Of a stretch of 64,000 bases of DNA, positions 1 to 11,701 are shown piece after piece; position 1 is the stretch's first letter; the number at the start of each line of letters is the position of its first letter. A program made the position numbers and the translations under genes. This stretch comes from Prolixibacteraceae bacterium (lineage in GTDB: Bacteria; Bacteroidota; Bacteroidia; Bacteroidales; Prolixibacteraceae). The notes under the pieces were generated by a model. The model ran no database searches. It had not been told where the DNA came from and worked only from the letters and a program-made list of their open reading frames with translations. The DNA is taken from NCBI GenBank assembly GCA_028282705.1, contig JANQHI010000033.1, positions 123,093-187,092 on the forward strand. Reading direction: 5' to 3'.

Positions 1-2258
<2,258 letters not shown>

Positions 2259-2332
2259 TTAAAAATATAAGGCTCAAATGTAATAAATTATTTATCACCC
2301 ATTAAAATGTGTTTTCATGAATAGCAAAATTG

Positions 2333-2617
2333 TTAAGGTTTCTGGTTAAGGTTTTTATTCCCTGTATCAACCCCTTTCTTTTTAAACCAGTTTTTAGGGT
2401 TTAGTTTTGATTTATACTTCCTGAACAACTCTTTTCCAACAAGCAACCCACCTCCCCAAAAAACAACTTCCATTAAAATAAATGAAGTTGTGCTGGCTAT
2501 AACCTTTGTTTTTGTTGGAAGGTCAAACAATGGGATTATAAAAGTAGCTGCAAAAAATACCCCAGAAAAAAGCATCAAGAAAATGCCCAATTTTATTTGC
2601 CAGTTCTTTTTATCCAT
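2333..2617 (-). CDS. Small two-helix membrane protein (transporter-suffix-like domain)
   Basis: This is a 94-residue protein if translation starts at the ATG at 2617 (MDKKNWQIKLG...). An in-frame upstream ATG at 2686 would add 23 less convincing residues. It has two hydrophobic segments (about residues 9-30 and 40-62) separated by a short polar loop, then a Lys/Asn-rich cytoplasmic tail. The pattern resembles the short membrane domain found at the end of some transporters and also as a stand-alone protein. The function is unknown and the family assignment is from memory only. It stands alone between the beta-galactosidase and the tRNA. Confidence 0.6.
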   Translation of the reverse strand: MDKKNWQIKLGIFLMLFSGVFFAATFIIPLFDLPTKTKVIASTTSFILMEVVFWGGGLLVGKELFRKYKSKLNPKNWFKKKGVDTGNKNLNQKP

Positions 2618-2746
2618 AGGATTTAAAAATGAAGGAATAAATATAGTAATATCGTTTATAAAGATGATATTGTTCAAATCCAACAAAAGATTTATTATTT
2701 GTTGAATAAAGAAGGGGAATATTTCCTTTTTGCATTTCTTGTAAAT

Positions 2747-2773
2747 AAAAAAAGCCGGCTAATAACCGGCTTT
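2747..2773 (-). terminator. Intrinsic terminator after tRNA-fMet
   Basis: On the minus strand the sequence is AAAGCCGG, a 7-nt loop, CCGGCTTT, then more T. This is an 8-bp GC-rich stem with a U tract beginning three bases after the encoded CCA end of the tRNA. It should end the tRNA transcript. Confidence 0.85.
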
Positions 2774-2775
2774 CC

Positions 2776-2851
<76 letters not shown>

Positions 2852-2949
2852 ATATATTTTAAATATCTTATTTCAATGAAATGTTTTTGCTAATGCGGGT
2901 GCAAATATAATCACTTTTACTGAATACTCAAATTTTAACAGAGCTTATG

Positions 2950-5037
2950 TTATATTTTTTCGGCTATATTGCCTCCAATTGACAGGTTTGAAGGGGGAGG
3001 GGTGCCATCTTCTGAAAGGTACAGTAGCATTGATTCATGTGGCTGCAAGTGGATGGGGATTTCATCCAATTCTCCCATAAGCTGTGGTTCTTTTTTATCC
3101 CATATATAAACCCACTTTTTCTCATTTCCCGTTAGGTCAGATGTTAAGAAAGTTTTTGTGTAGGTTTCGTTTTTATCGTTCAAGAATAATACGCCCCAGC
3201 TTTTTAATGAAGAATAGTTGCGTACAGCTATTTTAATTTCATTTAGTTCGGGCCAGTAGGGTAAGATTGCATTACTGGGCCTTTGTTTTGGTGTTAAAAA
3301 CTGGTAACGCTTAACTTCAGATTCTTCTTGTACCTTAAAACTATCTGAAGTATTAATAATTCCACCTAATATGCCATTCCAAAGAGTGACACTGTTTTTT
3401 TCCATATCACTAAGTGCACAGGCTTCATCAAGCAATAACAATGTATTAGGGTCATTTTGCCAGAAAACATTATTAAAATACTGTGCATAATATGATTCAC
3501 GTAAAATTGAATCAACACCTTCATTATCCCAGCTACAGGTAATATCCTTTGTTATTTTCATCCCGTCCACAAACCCAATCATTGGGGCAAATGGAGAATT
3601 ACCACTTAACCAAAAGCTTCCTTTGCCCATTTCCCTGCGCATCCCTGCAAGGAATTCCCTAAAAATCTGGACAGATGTTTTTCCCCTGAACCTCCTTCTT
3701 AAGTTAAGCTTATTCCTGAAGCCCCAATCCATATAATCAGTGGCATAAAATGTAAACCCCATTCTACGAAGTGTACGAAGCACATCATAAATATAATCCC
3801 TAGCATCAGGGTGGGTGCTGTCAAGTACATATTGGTTAACACCTTTATCAACCATTTTTACAAGCAGCTCATCATTTTCGTCCTTAACAAGCCAGTTCTT
3901 ATGTTTTCGGTATAAATTACTGCGCTCGTCAACTTTAAAAGGGGCAATCCAAATTCCTGCTTTGTATCCATGTTTAAAGATTTCACGGGCAACCCTGTCC
4001 AGGCCGCCTGGCCAGTTATCATTGGGTTCAAGCCAGTCTCCATGTATGCAGTAATCATCTTTTATCTGGATGGATTGAATGGGGACAGGTGAATTTATGT
4101 TTTGCAGTAATTCAATCTGGTTTTGTAGTTTTTCAAATGAAAACAGCTCTTCTGAATTTATAGTTGGAGACCAATGATAGCTTGTGCACATGCCAAACCT
4201 GGCTTCCATGCGCCTACCTATTTTCCAGGCAAGGTATTGCATGGTATCAAATGGGCTGTTCCCAAATACAAAATGTATATCAGGTAATTTCAAAAATTCA
4301 TTATTGATCCCTGTTTTTTCCAGTGAAAACCCTGATTCAAAAAACACCTGCATGGCTCCACGCCCTGTAAATCCTGGAGTTTGCCTGTGTGAACGATTAA
4401 AAATTGAACTCCTATGCAGGTAGTCCCTATGGTCTAATGAACCAACAGCAAGTGTATCATTTTTATTGATCAGGCTAAATGTAAGAAAACTATCACATGA
4501 CCAATTCTTCCCATCTGGCACATTTGCAGTATCTTTAATATCAGGGTTATGTATGGGATAAATGCCCGTTTCGCCACCATACCCTAGCCCTTGCTTGAAA
4601 AAAGAGTCAACATTTTCGATCAAACCATATGAGATAGGAGAGAACCAATCAGGGATTTCAGAAAAGCCACTAAGTTCTGCCCCTAATGAAGCAGTATCTT
4701 CATTGATTTTTAAATCAATCATTAAAAAACCCTGGCGTAGCTCATATACTATGCGTTTACCTTTAGGTGAATCACCTAAAAATACATTCCTTGGCATAAT
4801 GGCTTGCCCATTTAATGAAGGGCGGCAACCTGTAATTTTAATGGAACCAGTCAGGAGGTCAAAACTGCCATCATCATAAACAATCCATTTTGGGGTTTTT
4901 AACGTAAAAGTGGATTTGAATGAAGAAGAAGTATTGTTAAAACCATTTACAAGAAAGGGAAAGTTGAGTAAGCTTACACCAATAGCTGCGCCTCCCAATT
5001 TAACAAATGCCCTCCTTTTCATGTTTTTACTGGACAT
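2950..5037 (-). CDS. Tat-exported clan GH-D glycoside hydrolase (GH36-like alpha-galactosidase)
   Basis: The protein has 695 residues. The N-terminus carries a twin-arginine motif (KRRAFVK, residues 7-13) before a hydrophobic stretch, so Tat export of a folded enzyme is likely; a tatA gene lies elsewhere in this window. Residues 50-280 form a beta-rich domain. A TIM barrel follows, with the clan-D patterns KDDYCIHGDW (326-335), a GIWIAPF strand (361-367) and YATDYMDW (431-438), where Asp434 is the likely nucleophile. FVDGMKITKD (489-498) may hold the acid/base. The fold is well supported; alpha-galactosidase specificity is inferred from the family and from the neighbouring beta-galactosidase. 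Confidence 0.75.
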   Translation of the reverse strand: MSSKNMKRRAFVKLGGAAIGVSLLNFPFLVNGFNNTSSSFKSTFTLKTPKWIVYDDGSFDLLTGSIKITGCRPSLNGQAIMPRNVFLGDSPKGKRIVYELRQGFLMIDLKINEDTASLGAELSGFSEIPDWFSPISYGLIENVDSFFKQGLGYGGETGIYPIHNPDIKDTANVPDGKNWSCDSFLTFSLINKNDTLAVGSLDHRDYLHRSSIFNRSHRQTPGFTGRGAMQVFFESGFSLEKTGINNEFLKLPDIHFVFGNSPFDTMQYLAWKIGRRMEARFGMCTSYHWSPTINSEELFSFEKLQNQIELLQNINSPVPIQSIQIKDDYCIHGDWLEPNDNWPGGLDRVAREIFKHGYKAGIWIAPFKVDERSNLYRKHKNWLVKDENDELLVKMVDKGVNQYVLDSTHPDARDYIYDVLRTLRRMGFTFYATDYMDWGFRNKLNLRRRFRGKTSVQIFREFLAGMRREMGKGSFWLSGNSPFAPMIGFVDGMKITKDITCSWDNEGVDSILRESYYAQYFNNVFWQNDPNTLLLLDEACALSDMEKNSVTLWNGILGGIINTSDSFKVQEESEVKRYQFLTPKQRPSNAILPYWPELNEIKIAVRNYSSLKSWGVLFLNDKNETYTKTFLTSDLTGNEKKWVYIWDKKEPQLMGELDEIPIHLQPHESMLLYLSEDGTPPPSNLSIGGNIAEKI

Positions 5038-5234
5038 AAATCAGATACGTTAGTTAGTTTAAAACATACCAAATTTACAAAGATGAATTAAAAAATGTTA
5101 ATTTTTATTAACGTTTTTTTCCCATCAGTAGATTTTTTTGCTTATAAATAGAATTTTTTTGAGCTGATTTTTATAAAAAAGCCCCATAAAAATGATATTG
5201 TGCTATTTGATTGAGAGATTATAATTCAGGTATA

Positions 5235-6539
5235 TTACTTAGCCTTTAGTGGTTTGTCAATCCAGGAACTAATTATTTCCACTACCCTTTTTTGTTGTAG
5301 CTCGGGCAGGTTGTTTATCCTGGTCCTGTGGCTTCCACCATTTTTTACCACTTTTACAAGGTTGGGTTTAGGTTTTATATTTACTGCTGTTGCTGACCAA
5401 GGGTCATTTTCGCCATAAATGAACATCATATTATGGGTTGTTGAATCAATAAATGATTTTACTCTCTTCATAGTTTCTCCATTATATAAAATGGTAGAGT
5501 TAGGGACCAGGAATATTCTTTCAAGGTAATTCTTTGTTGTTTTTATTTTTAGGTGTTTCCTGAAAGGTTTAATATCATATCCATAATACCCCAATTCATG
5601 GGCAGCTTGAACAAAAAATGGATATATGCCTGCACTTCCTTCCTTAGATAAATAATTGGGGGAAGATACTTCCATGAAATGGTCAAACAAGGCATGAACA
5701 GATGTATCAGGTGGGGGGATAGAATTTAGGGCATACCCCCATTGCCAAAAGGCAAATGAATATTCCAGAACACAGTAATCATAGATTTCTTCAACAGGGA
5801 GCTGAAATGTCAATTCATTTTCATCTATGTATTGCTGAAACAGAGGGGATAATTTTTCCCTACATTTTAAAAGGGTTAGTTGGAAATTGTTAACCTTCTT
5901 CCTCCCGGTTTTTGAGCCTGCTTTATTGGCAATGAATGGTTCATGCCTGCCATCTTCAACACCAAAATTCAAAGGAGCCACATAGGCTATGGTTGCATCA
6001 ACATCATCAGGGTAAAATGCCTTGTGGTACATAGCAGTTTGCCCACCTTTACTAATTCCTGTGCTTAACCAGGCACTTTTGTAAAATGGTTTTAAAAGCT
6101 GGGTAATAATATGATGGTCAGCAGCAGCATTGGCTACAGTTAATTGGCTCCAATCAATATTTTCGGGGACAGATTGCCCAAAATAGCGATGTTCAACAGT
6201 AATGAGGTTTGCATTAAGGTGTGGGCACAATTCATTTATGTAATTGGGGCTAGTGGCATAATGGGCTGCATATCCTTCAGTGTTCAATACCATAGGGGCA
6301 TCAGTTGAATGGTGAAAAAGAAGAACCCTTTGGGAAAAATATCCTTGTGTTGTATCAGAATGGTTAACAGGTTGCTTCACCAATATTTTATAAGCCTCTT
6401 CAAAAAAATCATGGCAGGCAAGGGTGTCAATATCCTGTACCAATGGTTGTTGCTTCAAAAAATCCAGAATGTTAACATCCTGTGATATAGAACAGAAAGA
6501 ACTTAGTAAAAAAGTAAATAGTAAAACCAGTTGTTTCAT
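5235..6539 (-). CDS. Exported serine peptidase, S37/S28-like (PS-10 type)
   Basis: The start is taken at the ATG at 6539, which opens a clean signal peptide (MKQLVLLFTFLLSSFCSISQ); the longer frame would need a TTG. The mature protein has an alpha/beta-hydrolase layout. The Ser lies in GISKGG (Ser163), the Asp in GENDPW (Asp379) and the His in GGSHR (His404). VEHRYFGQS upstream is also typical of the S28/S37 prolyl tripeptidyl-peptidase group. It probably trims peptides in the periplasm or at the surface. The gene stands alone, with about 200 bp to the glycosidase and 600 bp to the next gene. Confidence 0.8.
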   Translation of the reverse strand: MKQLVLLFTFLLSSFCSISQDVNILDFLKQQPLVQDIDTLACHDFFEEAYKILVKQPVNHSDTTQGYFSQRVLLFHHSTDAPMVLNTEGYAAHYATSPNYINELCPHLNANLITVEHRYFGQSVPENIDWSQLTVANAAADHHIITQLLKPFYKSAWLSTGISKGGQTAMYHKAFYPDDVDATIAYVAPLNFGVEDGRHEPFIANKAGSKTGRKKVNNFQLTLLKCREKLSPLFQQYIDENELTFQLPVEEIYDYCVLEYSFAFWQWGYALNSIPPPDTSVHALFDHFMEVSSPNYLSKEGSAGIYPFFVQAAHELGYYGYDIKPFRKHLKIKTTKNYLERIFLVPNSTILYNGETMKRVKSFIDSTTHNMMFIYGENDPWSATAVNIKPKPNLVKVVKNGGSHRTRINNLPELQQKRVVEIISSWIDKPLKAK

Positions 6540-6563
6540 CTTATTAAATTTTTTATTTCTCAA

Positions 6564-7169
6564 TGGTTTAAGATGCCTGCCAGTTTGGCAGACAGGGAAC
6601 TCCCAATGAATTTAATCATTCTCATGTGAGAATTTTAGAATGCTAAAGTTCATGGTCGTTTCATTGCATTAAAAAGTTGGTTTAAACAAGAAATTTATAA
6701 AAACCAAATATACTTATTATGTTTATTCAGCATAAGTACTTCTATAAAAATAGGGCAAGATAATATAAGCTATGATTGGGAAAAATACCTCGAGGATTCT
6801 TGACCAACCATTTTTTCTTACCTGAAGGTTTACCTACATGATCTTAATTACATGGAATCAGTTTCTAAGTAAAATTAATTCAGTAATGATATCTTTTCTT
6901 AATTTTTAACGTAAATTGTGGAAAATCTATTGATAAAGGTGTGTTTGAAAATGATTAGCCAAATTAAATGCAGCAAATTACCAGTTTTGAAAAAGCAATT
7001 GTTTATAAATGCTTCATAAGTTGGTAATGGGGAAGAGCAATACAAAAAGTTGATTATTTAAATTTGGTAACTGAAGGTGTTTGTGTTTTAAAGGTCTTGT
7101 GGCATTTCTGCGTACAATAACATTGGATTTACCGGGAGACGCATATTTTAACCTGTAAAAAAGCAAAAT
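6564..7169. other. Intergenic region, no gene seen
   Basis: This is about 600 bp of AT-rich DNA between two divergent units. I see no ORF that looks coding and no RNA gene. The only clear structure is the short inverted repeat at 6577-6591. Promoters for both flanking genes must lie here, but I could not pick one out with confidence. Confidence 0.5.
6577..6591. repeat. Short inverted repeat CTGCC-N5-GGCAG
   Basis: CTGCC, AGTTT, GGCAG forms a perfect 5-bp stem within a CCTGCC/GGCAGACAGG context. A similar CAGGCAGG-type repeat sits at 59149-59182, so it may belong to a dispersed intergenic family. No T tract follows, so it is probably not a terminator. Confidence 0.4.
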
Positions 7170-9176
7170 ATGGTTGGTAGGATTGTTTTTTTATTTGCAT
7201 TAATCTTAGTTGGTGCACATGCTTCATTTGCCCAATTAAGGAGCATTGATATTATTGTTGATAATGATATTATTTGTGAAGGAGATACAGCTCAGTTGAA
7301 CATTGAAATTCTTCAAATAGGGGATAATAACCTCACATTTGACTGGACCAATGCAAAATCACTTAATGATGGGGAAATTGTTAATCCCAAGGCGTTTCCA
7401 ACACAAACAACTTTATACTATGTAACCGTTACTGATGAGGACAATGATGTTGAACTTACTGACAGTATTGAAATAATTGTATTGCCTGAGCCAAATATTT
7501 ATGCTGGTGATGATGGTACAGTTTGCGAAAACCAGCCTTTTACAGTGTTGAATGCTTTTACCAATAATTCAATTGAATTTACGTGGTCACATGATGGGCT
7601 GGGGGAACTTATCCAGGATGATACATATTCGCCAACATATATCCCTGTTGATGGGGAACTGGGTGTTGTGAACATTATGCTTACTTCTGGGGGGATACTT
7701 TTTTGCAGGGATGTTACTGATACTTTGAAACTAACCATAGAGGAACTACCTACTGTTAAATTTGATATTGCTGTTGATACCATATGTAATGATGAAAGTT
7801 TTGTGTTTAATGAACCAGTTGTAAGCAATGTCCAGAATTTTGTGTGGACACACAATGGGCAGGGCATTTTATTAAATTCACACACATATACCCCAGAGTA
7901 TGTCCCTGATGAATTTGAATCAGGAAATGTAAGGATCATGATCATTTGTAACGGGATAGCCTCATGCATCCAGGTTTATGATACACTTGACATTCACATT
8001 GGTCCAAAACCAACCATTGAATTTGGGGTGGAAAATGCAGCTATTTGTTATGGTAACAACTATAATTTCTCTGATGTAACTATTGCAAATTCATCTGGTT
8101 TTGAGTGGTCACATAATGGGGCAGGAGTGCTAGATGATAATGAAACCATAAACCCTGTGTATGTCCCTTCAGTAGGTGAAACAGGGGCTGTAGAGGTGGT
8201 GTTAACAGTGTTTGGAAGTAACAATTGTAGCCCTGTTTCAGATACTGTAACCCTTGATGTTTCTGTACCACAGGAAATCTCAATTGTGGCTGATACAATG
8301 GTTTGCTCAAATGAAACACTTATTTTAAGTGTTCCTGATGGGCTTACCTATTTATGGAGTACCGGCGAAACCAGCTCTTCTATCCAGGTAAACCCACAGC
8401 AAGATACATTTTATGCAGTTACTACAACAAATGAGGTAGGATGTGTTTTAGTTGATACCATTAATGTGAAAGTGAGTGATATAACTGTTGAAAAAACAAA
8501 TGACCCCCTTATTTGTGCTGGTGAAGAAGTAACCATTGCTGTTGTATTTTCTGCTGATAGGCAATACCTATGGAATACAGGAGAAACTGTAAATGCAATT
8601 ACTGTAAGCCCAGGTGTTGATACTGACTATGACATAACAGTTACAAACAATGATGGATGTTCTGCAACTGAAACAATAAAAGTATTGGTTAATGAATCTC
8701 CTGAAATTACTGTTGATGAAGCAGAAGAACCTACAACTGTTGAAGTGTTACCTTCTTTTTATTCAGATTATACTTTTTCAGATGCTGATGGCATTATCCT
8801 TCAGCAAGGGTTTATAAATACATATGATTATGGCTCTGACCTGCAGCCATGGGATAGTTTATATGTGAAAGTAACAAATGATCTAGGCTGTATAGCTGAA
8901 GAATTATACATCATCCCTGTAGAGGAAGTTGGGCTCCCACCTGGCTCAGGATTAGCCAATGCTTTCTCACCTAATGGAGATGGGACAAATGATGTATTCC
9001 TAAATGGGCAGAGGATTGTTGTTTTTGACAGGTCAGATAAAATACTTTTTGAAGGGAATACTGGCTGGGATGGAAGGTACAGTGGAAAAGATATGCCAGC
9101 AGGCACATATTTGTTTGTAGCATTTAATGACACAGGAGATCCAATTTATAAAGGCACTGTAACAATTGTCCGATAA
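7170..9176 (+). CDS. Surface protein with Ig/PKD-like repeats and T9SS type B sorting domain
   Basis: The protein has 668 residues with a signal peptide (about 1-21, ending SFAQ). At least six beta-sandwich repeats follow, each opening with a Cys motif (ICEGD, VCENQ, ICNDE, ICYGN, VCSNE, ICAGE). Several contain FxWSHNGxG or YLWSTGET strands, as in adhesin-like gliding-associated proteins. From about residue 590 there is the type B C-terminal domain (ANAFSPNGDGTNDVF ... GWDGR ... MPAGTYLF), which directs export through the T9SS. It is the first gene of a three-gene unit with OmpA-like and PorP/SprF-like partners, the usual company of type B cargo. The ligand is unknown. Confidence 0.88.
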   Translation: MVGRIVFLFALILVGAHASFAQLRSIDIIVDNDIICEGDTAQLNIEILQIGDNNLTFDWTNAKSLNDGEIVNPKAFPTQTTLYYVTVTDEDNDVELTDSIEIIVLPEPNIYAGDDGTVCENQPFTVLNAFTNNSIEFTWSHDGLGELIQDDTYSPTYIPVDGELGVVNIMLTSGGILFCRDVTDTLKLTIEELPTVKFDIAVDTICNDESFVFNEPVVSNVQNFVWTHNGQGILLNSHTYTPEYVPDEFESGNVRIMIICNGIASCIQVYDTLDIHIGPKPTIEFGVENAAICYGNNYNFSDVTIANSSGFEWSHNGAGVLDDNETINPVYVPSVGETGAVEVVLTVFGSNNCSPVSDTVTLDVSVPQEISIVADTMVCSNETLILSVPDGLTYLWSTGETSSSIQVNPQQDTFYAVTTTNEVGCVLVDTINVKVSDITVEKTNDPLICAGEEVTIAVVFSADRQYLWNTGETVNAITVSPGVDTDYDITVTNNDGCSATETIKVLVNESPEITVDEAEEPTTVEVLPSFYSDYTFSDADGIILQQGFINTYDYGSDLQPWDSLYVKVTNDLGCIAEELYIIPVEEVGLPPGSGLANAFSPNGDGTNDVFLNGQRIVVFDRSDKILFEGNTGWDGRYSGKDMPAGTYLFVAFNDTGDPIYKGTVTIVR

Positions 9177-9182
9177 TTGATT

Positions 9183-11690
9183 ATGAAAAATTACCTAAAA
9201 GCATATTGTACATTTTTATTGTTGGTATTCTTATCTGCCCAGGTAAATGGGCAGAACCATGCACTGCAAAAGGCAGATTATGAATTTGATCAAAAAAATT
9301 ATGCTAAAGCAGAGCATTTTTATGAAAAGGCAATGAGTGCAGTGAGGATTGATGAAAAACCAGAAATATTAAAGAAGATAGCTGAATGCAACCAGCAGAT
9401 GAACCAGTATGAAAAGGCTATTGAGTACTATGAAGAATACCTGGTTCAGGCTAAAACACCTGAATATGGACCATTATTCAACCTGGGGGCACTTTACCTG
9501 AAAACAGGGCAGGTTCAGAAAGCCAAAGGGCAGTTTGAAAATTTATTGCTTCTTAAACCTGATGATAAAGAACTGGTATTAATGATTGCCAGTTGTGATT
9601 TTGCGGCAAATGAACTTCAAAAAAAGGAACTGCCTTCAGTAATTAACCAGGAAGGCATCAACTCTGAGCAAAGTGAGTTTGGGCTAGCATGGCTGGATGG
9701 CAAACTGGTTTTTGCATCAAAAAGGCTGGCAAGCAACATGGCATCAATCCATGGGCGTACAAACCAGGGTTTTTCTGATTTTTATGTGGCTTCATATGAC
9801 CCTGTTTATAACCTGTATATAAACCCTGAAGATATGGATGGGGATGCAAACAGCCCTTACAATGATGGGACACTGGCACATGATGCTAATTCAAACATTG
9901 TATATTTTACCCAATGCAAAAAAGTGCCTGAAAGGTGCCAGATTTATAAAGGCAATTATCAGGATGAAGAAATAATTGATGTTTCATTGTTCTCATTCCC
10001 AATGCCTGAATATGATTATGCCCACCCAACCATTACTACTGATGGCAAAACAATGTATTTTGTTTCTGATATGCCTGGAGGGTTTGGAGGGCAGGATTTA
10101 TGGAAAGCTACCATCACTGCAAATGGGGGAGTAAAAGATGTGAAGAACCTGGGAGCTTCCATCAATACAAATAAGAATGAGATGTTCCCTTTTATTTATG
10201 CTGACAGTATTTTGTTGTTTTCTTCAGAAGGGCATGTAGGAATGGGGGGACTGGATATTTTTTACAGCACCATTAACAAAGGACTTTATTCAAAACCTGT
10301 TAACCTGGGGGCACCAATCAACTCAACTTCTGATGATTTTAGTATTTTATTGAACCAGGGGCAGCCTGGAGGTTTGTTTTGCAGCAACAGGGAAAATGAA
10401 GAGAAAAGTGATGATATTTATAGCTTCAACCATAATATTTTTAGTGCAGATTTGGTGGGCACAGTTAATGATTCATTAAAACTTGCACCTGTACCTGAGG
10501 CAAAAATCACCTACTATACTAATTCAGAAGTTGTATTCATTGTTTATTCAGATGTTGAGGGGAAATTTACCTTGCCACTTGCAGCCCATCCCAATTGCAA
10601 TAAAGAACACAAATTGGTAGTTGAAAAAGACGGTTATCTTACAAAAACACAAAAGGTAGCTTGCAACAACCCTGAAGAGTTGGTTGTGCTGCTCAATAAG
10701 AAAAGGGATAACAACTTTGCAGGTACTGTTACAGACAGGAATAATGGCACTCCACTCAACAGGGTGATGTTAACAGTCTCAAGTGTAAAAGGGGTAACAG
10801 ATACCCTTTTCTCTAAGCCTGATGGAAGCTGGGAATCTGATAAAGTAAACCCAAATGACTATTATAATATCAGGGCTTCAGTAGATGGGTACCTTTCTGA
10901 ATCAAAAAATATACTGGTTCCTGAAGAGGCACCACAAGGTGTTTTATCTGCAGCCAATGGATTTGATACTGATTTCAGGCTTTACCCTATCCAATTGAAA
11001 AAGGAATTCAAGATTGATAATATTTATTATGAATTTGACAAAGCTAATTTGCTTGATGAATCAAAAGTAGAGTTGGGTAATTTGGTCAACATCCTGAATG
11101 AGAACCCCAACATTACCATTCGCATAAATTCACATACTGATGAGCGTGGTTCATTAAGGTACAACCAGCGCCTCTCTAACGAGCGTGGAAGGAGTGTGGT
11201 CACATTTCTGGTTGATCAGGGGATTGATAAAGAAAGGCTCTTTTCAAAAGGTTTTGGCGAAACTACACTGCTCATTGCAAAAGCAAAAACAGAAGAGGAA
11301 CACCAGCTTAACAGGAGGACTACCTTTGAAATAATGGGTACAACATTTAATGCTGATATTGTGAATGCTGGGATGGAGAAGGAAAAAGAGATCAAACAGA
11401 AATATAAAAACCAGGCTTCAACTACAACAAAGCCTAAAGAGGCAAAACCTATTGTGAAGGGTAATTATGGGATACAACTGCATGCAACCAGCCAACCTGT
11501 TGATGTGGATGCTGAAATGGGGGATATCTCTGATTTAATAAATAAATATGGGCTAAAGATGAACCTGGTTAACAGCATGTATAAATATCAGTTGGGCCCT
11601 GTTGGTACCAGGGAAGATGCTAATAAAGTGAAAGAGCTGTTGGCTCAAAGAGGGTATAAAGGGTGCTTTTTAATAGTTATGGAAAAGTAA
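9183..11690 (+). CDS. TPR/PD40/OmpA/SPOR envelope protein (PorE-like T9SS accessory)
   Basis: The start is the ATG at 9183, six bases after the stop of the previous gene; an in-frame TTG at 9177 is less likely. A signal peptide ends near VNGQ. The order is TPR repeats (about 25-140), a WD40-like PD40 propeller (about 155-420, with YFVSDMPGGFGGQDLW), two carboxypeptidase-regulatory-like beta-sandwiches (about 425-590), an OmpA peptidoglycan-binding domain (about 610-720, YYEFDKANL, HTDERGS) and a C-terminal SPOR-like domain (about 755-835). PorE-type proteins tie the T9SS outer-membrane parts to peptidoglycan. Placement between a type B substrate and a PorP/SprF protein fits that role. Confidence 0.87.
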   Translation: MKNYLKAYCTFLLLVFLSAQVNGQNHALQKADYEFDQKNYAKAEHFYEKAMSAVRIDEKPEILKKIAECNQQMNQYEKAIEYYEEYLVQAKTPEYGPLFNLGALYLKTGQVQKAKGQFENLLLLKPDDKELVLMIASCDFAANELQKKELPSVINQEGINSEQSEFGLAWLDGKLVFASKRLASNMASIHGRTNQGFSDFYVASYDPVYNLYINPEDMDGDANSPYNDGTLAHDANSNIVYFTQCKKVPERCQIYKGNYQDEEIIDVSLFSFPMPEYDYAHPTITTDGKTMYFVSDMPGGFGGQDLWKATITANGGVKDVKNLGASINTNKNEMFPFIYADSILLFSSEGHVGMGGLDIFYSTINKGLYSKPVNLGAPINSTSDDFSILLNQGQPGGLFCSNRENEEKSDDIYSFNHNIFSADLVGTVNDSLKLAPVPEAKITYYTNSEVVFIVYSDVEGKFTLPLAAHPNCNKEHKLVVEKDGYLTKTQKVACNNPEELVVLLNKKRDNNFAGTVTDRNNGTPLNRVMLTVSSVKGVTDTLFSKPDGSWESDKVNPNDYYNIRASVDGYLSESKNILVPEEAPQGVLSAANGFDTDFRLYPIQLKKEFKIDNIYYEFDKANLLDESKVELGNLVNILNENPNITIRINSHTDERGSLRYNQRLSNERGRSVVTFLVDQGIDKERLFSKGFGETTLLIAKAKTEEEHQLNRRTTFEIMGTTFNADIVNAGMEKEKEIKQKYKNQASTTTKPKEAKPIVKGNYGIQLHATSQPVDVDAEMGDISDLINKYGLKMNLVNSMYKYQLGPVGTREDANKVKELLAQRGYKGCFLIVMEK

Positions 11691-11701
11691 AATTGAAGAA
11701 A

